64,000 nt of DNA from Coralloluteibacterium stylophorae (GTDB lineage: Bacteria > Pseudomonadota > Gammaproteobacteria > Xanthomonadales > Xanthomonadaceae): the NCBI RefSeq assembly GCF_018122625.2, contig NZ_JAGQFT020000004.1:310001-374000 (forward strand), read 5' to 3'. Every line of letters begins with the position of its first letter. Within the stretch, counting starts at the first letter, position 1. Under the pieces are notes generated by a model. It was given only the letters and a program-made list of their open reading frames with translations. It had not been told where the DNA came from and searched no databases. This document shows positions 25,557 to 34,756 of this stretch, one piece after another. Made by a program: the position numbers and the translations under genes.

Positions 25557-27662
25557 ATGAGCGATCGCAAATCCCTCCTGATCGAACTCGGCACCGAGGA
25601 ACTGCCCGTCGCCGCCCTGCCGGGCCTGGCGCAGGCCTTCTTCGACGGCATCCTCGCCGGCCTGGAGAAGCGGGGGCTCGCCTTCGACCGCGACGGCGCG
25701 CGTTCGCTGTACACGCCGCGCCGCCTCGGCGCGCTGGTGCCGGCGGTCGCGGTACGCCAGGCGGACGTCGACGAGGAGCAGCTCGGCCCGCCGGCCAAGG
25801 CCGGGCGCGACGCCGACGGCAACCCGACGCCGGCCCTGCTCGGCTTCGCCCAGCGCTGCGGGACCGATCCTTCCGCGGTCGAGGTCAAGGCCACCGACAA
25901 GGGCGAGCGCCTGATGGCGCGCGTGTTCCGTCGCGGCGCCGAAACCCGCGAGCTGCTGCCGCAGATCGTGGCCGAGGCACTGGCCGCGATGCCGATCCCC
26001 AAGCCGATGCGCTGGGGCGCGCACGACATCGCCTTCGCCCGCCCGGTGCACTGGCTGGTGATGCTGCTGGGCACCGACGTCGTCGACGGCGAGGTGCTCG
26101 GCGTGCGCGCCGACCGCATGAGCCGCGGCCACCGCTTCATGAACGGCAAGAGCGTGTGGGTCGGCAGCCCCGAGGACTACGTCGATGCCCTGCGTGGGGC
26201 GAAGGTGCTGGTGGACGCCGACGAGCGCCGCGCGCGCATCGCCGCCGAGGTCGAGGCGGCCGCCGCCTCCGCCGGCGGCCGCGCCCGGATCACCGCCGAC
26301 AACCTCGAACAGGTCAACTGCCTGGTCGAATGGCCGAGCGCGGTGCTGTGCGCGTTCGAGCCGGAGTTCCTGGCGGTGCCGGCCGAGGCGCTGGTGCTGA
26401 CGATGGAGACCAACCAGAAGTTCTTCCCGGTGCTCGACGAGGCCGGGCGCATGCGCGGGCACTTCGTCGGCGTGGCCAACATCGAGTCGAAGGACGTGGC
26501 CGAGGTGCGCAAGGGCTACGAACGCGTGATCCGCCCGCGCTTCGCCGACGCGCGCTTCTTCTTCGAGACCGACCTCAGGCAGGGCCTGGCCTCGATGAAC
26601 GCCGGCCTGGCATCGGTCACCTACCAGCAGAAGCTCGGCAGCCACGCCGACAAGGTCGCGCGGGTGACCGCGCTGGCGGTGGCGCTGGCGCCGGCCTTCG
26701 ACGTCGACGCGACCCTCGCCCGCCGCGCCGCGGAACTGTCCAAGGCCGACCTGCAGTCGCGCCTGGTCGGCGAGTTCCCGGAGCTGCAGGGCATCGCCGG
26801 GCGCGTCTACGCCGAATCCGACGACAGCCTCGCCGACCTCGCCGACGCCCGCCGCGCCGATCTCGCGCAGGCGCTCGACGAGGTCTACATGCCGCGCAAC
26901 GCCGGCGACGGCATCGCGCCGTCGCGCCTGGGCCAGCTGCTGGCGGTGGCCGAGCGCCTGGACACGCTCGCCGGCGGCTTCGCCGCAGGGCTCAGGCCCA
27001 CCGGCAACAAGGACCCGTTCGCCCTGCGCCGCAATGCGCTGGGGCTGGCGCGCACCCTGATCGAGGGTGGCGTCGAACTGGATCTGCCCCAGGCGTTGGC
27101 GCAGGCCGTGGCCGCGCAGCCGCAGCCGGCCGACGCCGCCGAACTGCATGCCTTCGTGATCGAACGCCTGCGCGGCTACTACGCCGATCGCGGCGTGCCG
27201 ACGCTCCAGTTCGAGGCGGTGGCGGCGACGCGACCGGCCGCGCTCACCGACTTCGATCGTCGCCTTGAGGCCATCGCCGCCTTCGCCGCCCTGCCCGAGG
27301 CCGAGGCGCTGGCCGCGGCCAACAAGCGCATCGCCAACATCCTGCGCAAGGCGCGCGAGGCCGGAGAGGCGGTGCCGCCGCAGGTCGACCGCGGCCTGCT
27401 CGCGGAACCGGCCGAGCAGGCGCTGGCCGAATCGGTCGAGGCCGCGATCCGCGAGACCGACCAGGCGCTCGCCGCGCGCGACTACGTCTCGGTGCTGCGC
27501 CGCCTGGCCTGGCTGCGCGCGCCGGTCGACGCCTTCTTCGACTCGGTCATGGTGATGGCCGAGGACCGCGCGGTGCGCGGCAACCGCCTCGCCCTGCTGC
27601 AGCGCCTGCGCGACCGCTTCGGCGCGGTCGCCGATGTCGCCCAGCTTTCTGCGACCCAGTAG
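25557..27662 (+). CDS. glyS: glycine--tRNA ligase beta subunit
   Basis: Large subunit that binds tRNA-Gly. MSDRKSLLIELGTEELP is the family start, followed by the B5/HD-like middle part (VLTMETNQKFFPVLD, then FFFETDLRQGL) and a C-terminal DALR-type anticodon-binding domain (about residues 580-690). Length 701 residues is typical. The ATG at 25557 is the only one that gives the conserved start. Confidence 0.97.
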   Translation: MSDRKSLLIELGTEELPVAALPGLAQAFFDGILAGLEKRGLAFDRDGARSLYTPRRLGALVPAVAVRQADVDEEQLGPPAKAGRDADGNPTPALLGFAQRCGTDPSAVEVKATDKGERLMARVFRRGAETRELLPQIVAEALAAMPIPKPMRWGAHDIAFARPVHWLVMLLGTDVVDGEVLGVRADRMSRGHRFMNGKSVWVGSPEDYVDALRGAKVLVDADERRARIAAEVEAAAASAGGRARITADNLEQVNCLVEWPSAVLCAFEPEFLAVPAEALVLTMETNQKFFPVLDEAGRMRGHFVGVANIESKDVAEVRKGYERVIRPRFADARFFFETDLRQGLASMNAGLASVTYQQKLGSHADKVARVTALAVALAPAFDVDATLARRAAELSKADLQSRLVGEFPELQGIAGRVYAESDDSLADLADARRADLAQALDEVYMPRNAGDGIAPSRLGQLLAVAERLDTLAGGFAAGLRPTGNKDPFALRRNALGLARTLIEGGVELDLPQALAQAVAAQPQPADAAELHAFVIERLRGYYADRGVPTLQFEAVAATRPAALTDFDRRLEAIAAFAALPEAEALAAANKRIANILRKAREAGEAVPPQVDRGLLAEPAEQALAESVEAAIRETDQALAARDYVSVLRRLAWLRAPVDAFFDSVMVMAEDRAVRGNRLALLQRLRDRFGAVADVAQLSATQ

Positions 27663-27733
27663 CCGACTGCGCAGGACTTGTCGTGGCAGGGTGCGTCGCT
27701 TAGAAGGAGTCGAGCCGAAGGCCTTCCGTCGTC

Positions 27734-29881
27734 ATGTTCCCATCCGGCCATCGATGGTCCACGCGTGACCTGCTGACCGCCGCCGCATTCGCCGCGGCCG
27801 GTGCGGGCGGTGCGAGTCTCGGCATCTGGCTGTCCGCCTTCAACGTCGACCATGCGACCCTGTGGCTGTCGACGCCGCTGCTGATCGGGCTGACGCTGGA
27901 GATGGCACCCGCCCGCCGCTGGCTGGCGATCGCCGCGACCGCGGGCGGCGAACTCGCCGCGACCGGGCTGCACGGCATCGGCATCGGGATTGCCCTGCCG
28001 CTGACCCTGGTCAATGTGGTCCAGGTGGTGGCGAGCCTGCAGGTGCTGAAACGGATGGGCGTGCGCCGCGGCGTGCTGCCGGGCATCTCCGGCTTCACCT
28101 GGTCGATGCTGCTCGTCGGCTTCGTGCTGCCGGCGCTGACGGCGGCGGTCGTTGCCGTGCTGGGGCGCGGCTTCGACCCCGAGACCGCCGGCATCTTCTT
28201 CACCTGGTGGACCTCCAACCTGACGGGCATCCTGCTGGTGCTTCCGCTCCTGCTGGCGCGCGCGCCCGGAGTCACGCAACGGCGCACCCGGAGGCCGGAG
28301 TTCGTGCTGCTCGCAGTCCTGGTCGTGCTCGTCGCGGCGCTCGCGATCGAGCTGCTCAACCAGCCGTTCGTGATGATCACGCTGCCGCTGCTGCTGGTCG
28401 CCTTCCGCGCCACGACCTTCGGCACCGCGCTGCTGTGCACGGCCACGCTGACCGTGGTCGTCGGCCTGCACCTGGCGAACGTGCGCGGCTGGACCGGAGA
28501 TGCCGCGCCGTCGACGCTGACCACGCCGGAGACCTTCTTCTACGCGGCGATGACCGTCGTCGCGCCGCTCTATGTCAGCCTGCTGCTGACCTCGGTCCGC
28601 GCCGCCCAGGAGCGGCGGCGCCACGCCCAGCACCAGCTCCAGGCCGTCACCGACAATATTCCGGCGCTGGTGGGCTACGTCGATGCCGACATGCGTTACC
28701 GCTTCAACAACGCCCGCTACGAGGAGTGGTACGGCCGCACGCCGCGTGATCTCTACGGACGTCGTCCGCAGGAGGTGTTTGGAGAACAGCTGGCCGAGGT
28801 GGTGGTCTCCAATCTTGCCGAGTGCCTGGAAGGCAACGTCGTCCATTACGAGCACGAGCTGCCCACGACGGGTCGCTACATCCACGCGATCTGCAAGCCC
28901 GATCGCGACCCGTACGGGGCCGTCGTCGGCGCCTTCATCCTGGTCAACGACCTGACCGAGCGCCGGACGATGGAGGAGGAACTGTTCCGTGAGAAGGAGC
29001 GGGCCGAGGTCACGCTGCGCTCGATCGGCGACGGCGTGGCGACCGTGGACGTCGGCGGCCGCGTGACCTACCTGAACCCGGTGGCGCAGGCGCTCAGTGG
29101 CTGGGGGGAGGACGCGCTCGGCCGCGGCGTCGACGAGGTGCTGCCGCTCTACGAGGGGCAGACCGAGGAATGGGCGGTGAACCCGCTGCGCGAGGCGATC
29201 ACCTACAACCGCACGGTCGAGGTCGCCGCCGACGTCGACCTGGTCCGCCGCGACGGCTCACGGCTGGCGATCGACCACAGCGCCGCACCGGTGCATGACC
29301 GCGAGGGTCGGGTGGTCGGCGCGGTCATGGTCTTCCACGACATCAGCCAGACCCGCGCGCTGCACGAGCGCATGGCGCACATGGCCCAGCACGACTACCT
29401 GACCGGGCTGCCCAACCGCGCGCTGCTGACCGACCGCCTCGAGCAGGCGCTGCGCCGGGCGGAGCGCCACGGCAATGCGCTGGCGCTGATGTTCCTCGAC
29501 ATGGACCGCTTCAAGCAGGTCAACGACGAGCTCGGCCACGCCGTCGGCGACGGCCTGCTGCAGGAGGTGGCGAGGCGCCTGGCGGCACAGGTGCGGCGCA
29601 GCGACACCGTCTGCCGCCAGGGCGGCGACGAATTCATCGTGCTGATGCCGGAGATCGCCGCGGCCGACGACGCCGCGGTCGCCGCGCGCAAGCTGCTGGA
29701 TGGTGCGGCGGCGCCGTTCGTGATCGACGGGCACCGCCTGAAGATGGTCTTCAGCCTCGGCATCAGCGTGTATCCGCGCGACGGCCGCGACGCCGAGACG
29801 CTGATGCGCAACGCCGACACCGCGATGTACCGGGCCAAGATGGACGGCGGCAACCGCTGGCGCTTCCACGCCGCGGCCTGA
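27734..29881 (+). CDS. MASE1-PAS-PAS-GGDEF diguanylate cyclase
   Basis: A 715-residue inner-membrane sensor that should make cyclic di-GMP. Residues 10-300 are a MASE1-type membrane sensor with about eight hydrophobic segments (TWWTSNLTGILLVLPLLL is typical). PAS domains occupy about 305-410 (NIPALVGYVDADMRYRFNNARY) and 420-535 (GDGVATVDVGGRVTYLNP). The GGDEF domain (about 550-712) has the intact active site G630-G-D-E-F634 and the inhibitory I-site R621-R-S-D624, so it should be active and product-inhibited. There is no EAL domain. It stands alone, 71 bases after glyS and convergent with the flavoreductase operon. Confidence 0.93.
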   Translation: MFPSGHRWSTRDLLTAAAFAAAGAGGASLGIWLSAFNVDHATLWLSTPLLIGLTLEMAPARRWLAIAATAGGELAATGLHGIGIGIALPLTLVNVVQVVASLQVLKRMGVRRGVLPGISGFTWSMLLVGFVLPALTAAVVAVLGRGFDPETAGIFFTWWTSNLTGILLVLPLLLARAPGVTQRRTRRPEFVLLAVLVVLVAALAIELLNQPFVMITLPLLLVAFRATTFGTALLCTATLTVVVGLHLANVRGWTGDAAPSTLTTPETFFYAAMTVVAPLYVSLLLTSVRAAQERRRHAQHQLQAVTDNIPALVGYVDADMRYRFNNARYEEWYGRTPRDLYGRRPQEVFGEQLAEVVVSNLAECLEGNVVHYEHELPTTGRYIHAICKPDRDPYGAVVGAFILVNDLTERRTMEEELFREKERAEVTLRSIGDGVATVDVGGRVTYLNPVAQALSGWGEDALGRGVDEVLPLYEGQTEEWAVNPLREAITYNRTVEVAADVDLVRRDGSRLAIDHSAAPVHDREGRVVGAVMVFHDISQTRALHERMAHMAQHDYLTGLPNRALLTDRLEQALRRAERHGNALALMFLDMDRFKQVNDELGHAVGDGLLQEVARRLAAQVRRSDTVCRQGGDEFIVLMPEIAAADDAAVAARKLLDGAAAPFVIDGHRLKMVFSLGISVYPRDGRDAETLMRNADTAMYRAKMDGGNRWRFHAAA

Positions 29882-29892
29882 GCCGCGCGCGC

Positions 29893-31518
29893 TCAGTAGA
29901 CGTCGCGGCGGTAGCGGCCCTCGGCCGCGAGCGCGTCCACGCGCGCATCCCCCAGCACGTCGCGCAGCACCGCATCCACCGCAGGCGCCATGCCCTGCAG
30001 GCTGCCGCACACCAGGATGGCGGCGCCGGCGTCGACCTGCGCCCGCAGCGGCTCGGCTGCCGCGGCCAGCACGTCCTGCACGTAGGCACGCCCCGCCGGC
30101 GCACGCGAGAACGCCAGGTCCACGCGCCAGAGCACACCGCAGTCCTGCCAGGCGCGCAGTTCCTCGGCGAAGAACAGGTCGTGCTCGGCGCTGCGCTCGC
30201 CGAACAGCAACCAGGCCGGGGCGGCGCCGCCCGCCGCGCGCGCCTTGAGGTGCGCACGCAGGCCGGCCAGGCCGGTGCCGTTGCCGATCAGCAGCAGCGG
30301 GCTGGCCGCGGGCGGCGGATGGAAGCCGGCGTTGCGGCGCACGCGCAGCGCGATCGATCCACCGATCGGGGCGTGCGCGGTGAGCCAGCCACTGCCGACG
30401 CCCAGCGCGCCGTCCGCGCCCTGCTGCTGGCGCACCAGCAGTTCGAGGCGGCCGTCGCCCGGCAGCGAGGCGATCGAATATTCGCGATGCGGCAGGCGCG
30501 GCAGCGCGTCGACCAGGGCCTGCGGCGTGAGGTCGGCGGGCGGCGTCGCGGGCAGCACGCGCGCGGCCAGCACCGCGTCGAGGCGGCGGCGCAGGCCACC
30601 CTCCTCCACCGGCGCCGCGGCATCGAGGCCGTGCACCGCCAGCCAGTCGGCGACGCGCGCCGGCGGGTGCTCGGGGCCGATCTCGGCGATGTCGCCCGCC
30701 TGCCACGTCGGCGCACCCGCGGGGTCGGCCGGCTCGAGCGCGATGTGGAAGGCCGGCCCGCCGGCGCTGCCGGGGTTGAGCAGGCGGCGCCCGGCCAGGC
30801 GCCACGGCGCATAGCGCGGCGCCTCCCAGTCGGCCAGATGCACGCCGCCGGCGAGCTGGCCCAGGTGGTGCAGCCAGTGGCGCAGGGCCCCCGGATCGGC
30901 ATCGTCGACCTCGATGCGGTCGAACAGCGGCTGCGCACCGTGCTCGCGCAGCCAGGCGTCGAGGCGGCGCCCGAAGCCGCAGAAATCGGCGTAGCCGCTG
31001 TCGCCGAGCGCGAGCAGCCCGTAGCGCAGGCGGCCGAGATCCGCCGGTGCCGCCATCACCCGGCGCAGGAAACGCGCGCTTGCGTCCGGCGCATCGCCCT
31101 CGCCGGTGGTCGCGGCGACGAACAGCACCGTGCGCGGCGTCGAGGCGGCGGCGGGATCGAAGGCATCGAGCGGCGCCACGCGTGCCGTGGTGCCGGCCTC
31201 GCCCAGCGCCGCGGCGCTGCGCCAGGCCAGGTCCTCGGCGAAGCCGGTCTGGCTGGCGAAATGGATGGCGACCGCCGCATGGCCCGCGGTGGCCGTGCGC
31301 GCCCGCGTCCGCCGCCGGCGCAGCACGGCCTGCAGGACGACGAGCCCGGCCCAGGCCGCCACCGCCGCGGCGGCGGCGAGCCCGTTGCGCAGGCCCGGCG
31401 CCGGCGCGCGCCACAGCGCATCGCCGTGCCAGGCCGCCAGCGCCGCACAGACGCCGGCCAGGAGCAGCAGGACCAGCGCATTGCCAGCCACGGAAAGGCG
31501 CGCGGCGCGGTCGCTCAT
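29893..31518 (-). CDS. membrane-anchored flavodoxin/FAD reductase (sulfite-reductase-alpha/CPR-like)
   Basis: A 541-residue diflavin reductase expected to take electrons from NADPH through FAD to FMN. Two membrane helices (about residues 11-32 and 43-63) anchor it. The flavodoxin domain (about 80-215) has FASQTGFAEDLA, ATTGEGDAPDASARF and LGDSGYADFCGFG. The FAD part has REYSIAS and GVGSGWLTAH; the NADPH part has LLIGNGTGLAGLR, FGERSAEHD and VCGSLQGMAPAV, and it ends in an aromatic residue (RDVY), as CPR-type reductases do. It is the last gene of the PepSY-DUF2271-DUF4198-apbE operon, with a start that overlaps the apbE stop (ATGA). It probably supplies electrons to the periplasmic partners. 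Confidence 0.88.
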   Translation of the reverse strand: MSDRAARLSVAGNALVLLLLAGVCAALAAWHGDALWRAPAPGLRNGLAAAAAVAAWAGLVVLQAVLRRRRTRARTATAGHAAVAIHFASQTGFAEDLAWRSAAALGEAGTTARVAPLDAFDPAAASTPRTVLFVAATTGEGDAPDASARFLRRVMAAPADLGRLRYGLLALGDSGYADFCGFGRRLDAWLREHGAQPLFDRIEVDDADPGALRHWLHHLGQLAGGVHLADWEAPRYAPWRLAGRRLLNPGSAGGPAFHIALEPADPAGAPTWQAGDIAEIGPEHPPARVADWLAVHGLDAAAPVEEGGLRRRLDAVLAARVLPATPPADLTPQALVDALPRLPHREYSIASLPGDGRLELLVRQQQGADGALGVGSGWLTAHAPIGGSIALRVRRNAGFHPPPAASPLLLIGNGTGLAGLRAHLKARAAGGAAPAWLLFGERSAEHDLFFAEELRAWQDCGVLWRVDLAFSRAPAGRAYVQDVLAAAAEPLRAQVDAGAAILVCGSLQGMAPAVDAVLRDVLGDARVDALAAEGRYRRDVY

Positions 31519-32555
31519 CGCGCCAGCGCCCGTTCGAAGGCCGGCGTCATCCGCACGTCGAAGCCGGCGTCGCGCCGGATCACGAACACCGCCGCGAGAC
31601 CGCGCGCCTGCGCCCACGCCCAGCCCTGGTCCGGCCCCAGCACCATCAGCGCCGCGGCCTGCGCATCGGCGCGCATCGCGGTGGCGTCGAGCACGGTCAC
31701 CGCGGCGAGCGCATGGACGACCGGCGCACCGCTGCGCGGATCCAGCGTGTGCGCATAGCGCACGCCGGCGTACTCGAAGTAATCGCGGTAGTCGCCGGAG
31801 CTGCCGGCGGCGCGGTCGTCGAGTTCGACGATGGCGGCGGCGAGGTCGTCGGCCTGCGCGCCCGGGGGCAGCTCCACCGCGATGCGCCAGGGCTGCCCGT
31901 CGGGCTTGCGTCCGTGCGCGGCGAACTCGCCGCCCAGCTCCACCAGCCATGCGCTGGCGCCGAGCGCGGCCAGCCGCGCGGCGACGCGGTCGACGGCATG
32001 GCCCGGCGCGATGGCGTTGACGTCGAGCGTCACGCCGCCGGGCTGCACGAGCGTCCCCCCGGCCGCATCCAGGCGCAGCCGGCGCCAGCCGACGCGCGCC
32101 CGCGCCGCGGCCAGGCTGGCGGCATCGGGCGGCGCCTGCCGCCGCGTGCCGGTGGAAAAACCCCATGCCTCGACCAGGGCGCCCACGCTCGGGTCGTAGG
32201 CGCCGCCGGTGTCCTCCGCCAGCGCCAGGCCGTAGTCCAGCACCGCCACCAGGTCCGGCGGCAGGTGCACGCGGCTGCCGGCCGGCGCGCGGTTGAAGCG
32301 CGACAGCGCCGAGTCGCTGCGCCAGGCGCTCATGTCGCGGTCGATGCCGTCCAGCACCGCCTCGACCGCGGCACGCAGGGTCGCGGTGTCGACGCCGGCC
32401 GGCACCACCGCCTGGACCGACCAGGTGGTGCCCATCGCCTCGCCCGCGATCCGCTTCAGCACCGGCGGCGCGGCACCGGCATCGGCGGCGGGCGCCGTCG
32501 CGCAGCCCACGAGGAGCGACGCGAGGACCGGCAGGAGTGCGAGGAGGCGATGCAT
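31515..32555 (-). CDS. apbE: FAD:protein FMN transferase (flavin transferase) lipoprotein
   Basis: Periplasmic enzyme that attaches FMN through a phosphoester bond to a Thr or Ser of target proteins. The lipoprotein signal ends LLVGC (Cys18). Family motifs are AMGTTWSV, SAWRSDSALSRFN, YDPSVGALVEAWGF, LDVNAIAPGHAVDRV, VELGGEFAAHG, HTLDPRSGAPV and the metal-binding ATAMRADAQAAALMVLG near the C-terminus. At 346 residues it is full length. Its likely target is encoded two genes upstream: the DUF2271 protein with a DGVTGAT flavinylation motif. Confidence 0.93.
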   Translation of the reverse strand: MHRLLALLPVLASLLVGCATAPAADAGAAPPVLKRIAGEAMGTTWSVQAVVPAGVDTATLRAAVEAVLDGIDRDMSAWRSDSALSRFNRAPAGSRVHLPPDLVAVLDYGLALAEDTGGAYDPSVGALVEAWGFSTGTRRQAPPDAASLAAARARVGWRRLRLDAAGGTLVQPGGVTLDVNAIAPGHAVDRVAARLAALGASAWLVELGGEFAAHGRKPDGQPWRIAVELPPGAQADDLAAAIVELDDRAAGSSGDYRDYFEYAGVRYAHTLDPRSGAPVVHALAAVTVLDATAMRADAQAAALMVLGPDQGWAWAQARGLAAVFVIRRDAGFDVRMTPAFERALAR

Positions 32556-32598
32556 GGCCGGCCGCGCCGCACCGCGCGCGGCGGTGCGGTGCGCGTCC

Positions 32599-33405
32599 TT
32601 ACTGCGGCAGCACCTCGAAGGTGCCGACGTAGCTCACGCGGCGCTGCGCGGCCTGCTCGACCGAGGTCCTGTCGTCGCTGGTCGAGGCCTCGAGCCAGTA
32701 CATGCCGGGCTCGGGCCAGGTCACGCTGAAGCGCCCCTGCGCGTCGGTCCGGGCCGTGATCTCGTCCTGCGCATCGCGGTAGCGGGTGCCGCCGGGGACG
32801 ATCGTCACCTCCAGCCCGGCCGCGGGCTGGCCGTCGAGCTGCAGCGCGAAGCGCGCCTCCTCGCCGGCGAACAGGTCGTTGGGATGCGTGGTCGGCACCA
32901 GCTCGAGGCCGCGCCCGCCCGGCGCCAGCGTTTCGGTGGTGGGCGCACCGGCGGTGACGAAGGTCTCGACCCGGCCGACCGTCTCCGACACCTGCACGTC
33001 GGTCGCGCCCGCCGGCAGCTCCGCGGCCAGGGCCTCGGCGCGGCCGCGCCAGCGCTTGCGCTCGCCGTCGAGCTGGTAGCTGGCGAACACGCCGTCGTTG
33101 ACGATCGCCAGGCGGTAGGTGCCTTCCTGCTTCAGCTCCAGGTCGAAGACGCTGCGCAGCTTGCCGGTATGCGGATTGGCGGGCTCGAGGCGGCTGCCGT
33201 CGGGCGCGGTGATGACCAGGCTGTCGAGCCGCAGCGGTACGTGGTTGAAGTAGAACAGGTCGTTGGAGACCGCGGCGTCGACCGTGATCCAGTCGTTGCC
33301 CGACAGCACCGTGGCTGAGGGCTGCAGCCACAGCTTGTGGGCGTGGGCCGAGAGCGGGAGGGCGGTGGCCGCGGCCAGCGCGGCGAGGGCGACGAAACGC
33401 TTCAT
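32599..33405 (-). CDS. periplasmic DUF4198 protein
   Basis: A 268-residue exported protein with a signal peptide ([16 protein letters not shown]) and mature N-terminus [17 protein letters not shown], the hallmark of DUF4198 (a beta-sandwich family often found beside iron, nickel or cobalt uptake genes). The His at the mature N-terminus could bind metal, as in NikM-like proteins. The C-terminal part is an Ig/CNA-B-like fold ([21 protein letters not shown]). It lies between the DUF2271 and apbE genes. Confidence 0.88.
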   Translation of the reverse strand: MKRFVALAALAAATALPLSAHAHKLWLQPSATVLSGNDWITVDAAVSNDLFYFNHVPLRLDSLVITAPDGSRLEPANPHTGKLRSVFDLELKQEGTYRLAIVNDGVFASYQLDGERKRWRGRAEALAAELPAGATDVQVSETVGRVETFVTAGAPTTETLAPGGRGLELVPTTHPNDLFAGEEARFALQLDGQPAAGLEVTIVPGGTRYRDAQDEITARTDAQGRFSVTWPEPGMYWLEASTSDDRTSVEQAAQRRVSYVGTFEVLPQ

Positions 33406-33440
33406 GGTGGATCCTCGGAAGTGGGACGGAAGAGGTCGGA

Positions 33441-33953
33441 TCAGGGGGCGAGGCGGACGCGGACCGCGCCCAGCTCGGACTCGCCCTGCTCGCTCAGGGT
33501 CTGCGCCGCTTTCGGCGGCCACTGGAAGGGCACGCTCAGGAGTTCGCGGCCGCCGACCTCGCGCGCGGCCTCGACCACCAGCGTGTAGTCGCCCGGCGCG
33601 AGCCCGGCGAGCGGCCCGTCGGCGTCGTCGAAGGCGAGCGTGTGGGTGCCGGCGGCGCGGGTCGCGCCGGTGACGCCGTCAACCGGCAGGCTCAGCGTCC
33701 GGCCGCTGCGGCGCCACCACTGGCGCATGTCCTTCAGCCACTTCTCGCCCTCGCGGTTGTCCATGCCGACGTCGTACCAGACGGCGAGGTTGGCCACGGC
33801 CTTGCGCGCGTCGTCCTCGACCCAGACCGCGACGTAGGGGCGGTGGTATTCGGCGACGTCGATGCGCGGGATCTCCACGCTGACCTCCATCTCCGCGGCC
33901 AGCGCGGCGGGTGCGAGCAGGCCGCACAGCGCGGCGGTGACGAGCGTTCGCAT
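33441..33953 (-). CDS. periplasmic DUF2271 protein with covalent-FMN (flavinylation) motif
   Basis: A 170-residue exported protein with a signal peptide (cleavage about residue 20, LAA-EMEV). The DUF2271 body has [11 protein letters not shown] and [21 protein letters not shown]. Residues D92-G-V-T-G-A-T98 match the D-x-x-S/T-G-A-S/T consensus of ApbE substrates, with T98 as the probable acceptor of FMN. This makes it the likely soluble electron carrier of the operon. It is 10 bases from the PepSY gene upstream and 35 from the DUF4198 gene downstream. Confidence 0.88.
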   Translation of the reverse strand: MRTLVTAALCGLLAPAALAAEMEVSVEIPRIDVAEYHRPYVAVWVEDDARKAVANLAVWYDVGMDNREGEKWLKDMRQWWRRSGRTLSLPVDGVTGATRAAGTHTLAFDDADGPLAGLAPGDYTLVVEAAREVGGRELLSVPFQWPPKAAQTLSEQGESELGAVRVRLAP

Positions 33954-33962
33954 CGGGATCTC

Positions 33963-34592
33963 CTAGTGGATGAAGAGCAGGATCAGCACGACCGGGACCA
34001 GCAGGCCGAGGCCGACGGTGGGCCAGGTCGCCGCGCGCTGGCCGCCGTGCAGCTGCAGCAGCACCAGGCCGGTGATGCAGAACACCAGGCAGGCGACGGC
34101 GAAGACGTCGATGAACCAGCCCCAGGCCGGACCGGTGTCGCGGCCCTTGTGCAGGTCGTTGAGGAAGGCGATGGCGCCGCGGTCGGTGCGTTCGTACTCG
34201 ACCGCGCCGCTGGCCAGGTCGATCGCGACCCAGGCGTCGCCGCCGGGACGCGGCAGGGCGAGGTAGATCTCGTCCGGGCTCCACTCCGCCGCGCGGGCGC
34301 CGGCGTGGACGTCGAGCTCGTCCGCCAGCCAGTCGCGCAGCGGCGGCGGCAGCGGCGCCTCGGCCGCGACGTCCCCTGCCGCATCGGCAAGCTCGAGGCG
34401 CATGCGTCCGGGCAGCTCGGCCTCGCGCGTGGTCACCTGCGGCTCGGCGCCGATCTGCCCGGCATGGTTGAGGGTGATGCCGGTGAAGGCGAACACCAGC
34501 ATGCCGACCAGGCACAGCGCGGAACTGATCCAGTGCCACTGGTGCAGCGTCTTGAGCCAGTAGGCCCGGCGCTGCGGGTTGCCCGCCTTCAT
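33963..34592 (-). CDS. PepSY-associated membrane protein
   Basis: A 209-residue inner-membrane protein with three membrane helices (about residues 20-40, 150-172 and 188-208) around a periplasmic domain. KTLHQWHWISSALCLV and FLNDLHKGRDTGPAWGWFID are typical of the PepSY-associated helix family, in which the His residues could bind haem or contact the electron carrier. It is the first gene of the operon; the ATG at 34592 (MKAGNPQRRAYWLKTLHQW) is chosen over a longer leader. A Fur-like box lies about 90 bases upstream. Confidence 0.85.
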   Translation of the reverse strand: MKAGNPQRRAYWLKTLHQWHWISSALCLVGMLVFAFTGITLNHAGQIGAEPQVTTREAELPGRMRLELADAAGDVAAEAPLPPPLRDWLADELDVHAGARAAEWSPDEIYLALPRPGGDAWVAIDLASGAVEYERTDRGAIAFLNDLHKGRDTGPAWGWFIDVFAVACLVFCITGLVLLQLHGGQRAATWPTVGLGLLVPVVLILLFIH

Positions 34593-34678
34593 GCCGCTGC
34601 GTCGCTCCTGTGCCCCGCGCCGACGACGGGAGGTGGGTGGGCCTCGCGCGCCTGCGGTGCCGCGCGGGGACGGCAGAT

Positions 34679-34706
34679 CTTGAACGAGAACCATTCTTGA
34701 TTCAAG
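34679..34706. promoter_or_regulatory. Fur-like operator in the PepSY-operon/tamA divergent region
   Basis: The core GAACGAGAACCATTCTTGAT (34682-34701) resembles Fur boxes of related bacteria (GAGAATNATTCTC-like, AT-rich in a GC-rich genome), and it is flanked by a perfect CTTGAA/TTCAAG inverted repeat. It is 87 bases from the PepSY start and 51 bases from the tamA start, so iron could control either. No other AT-rich palindrome of this kind was noticed in the window. Confidence 0.55.
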
Positions 34707-34756
34707 GCGGGGCTGGCCGCCGCGGCCTTCACATCGAGCACGTATTCTTTGAACGC

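Noticed and set aside
32599-33405. DUF4198 protein as a nickel transporter subunit (NikM-like)
   Set aside because: No permease or ATPase of a nickel/cobalt system is nearby; the context is the flavin operon.
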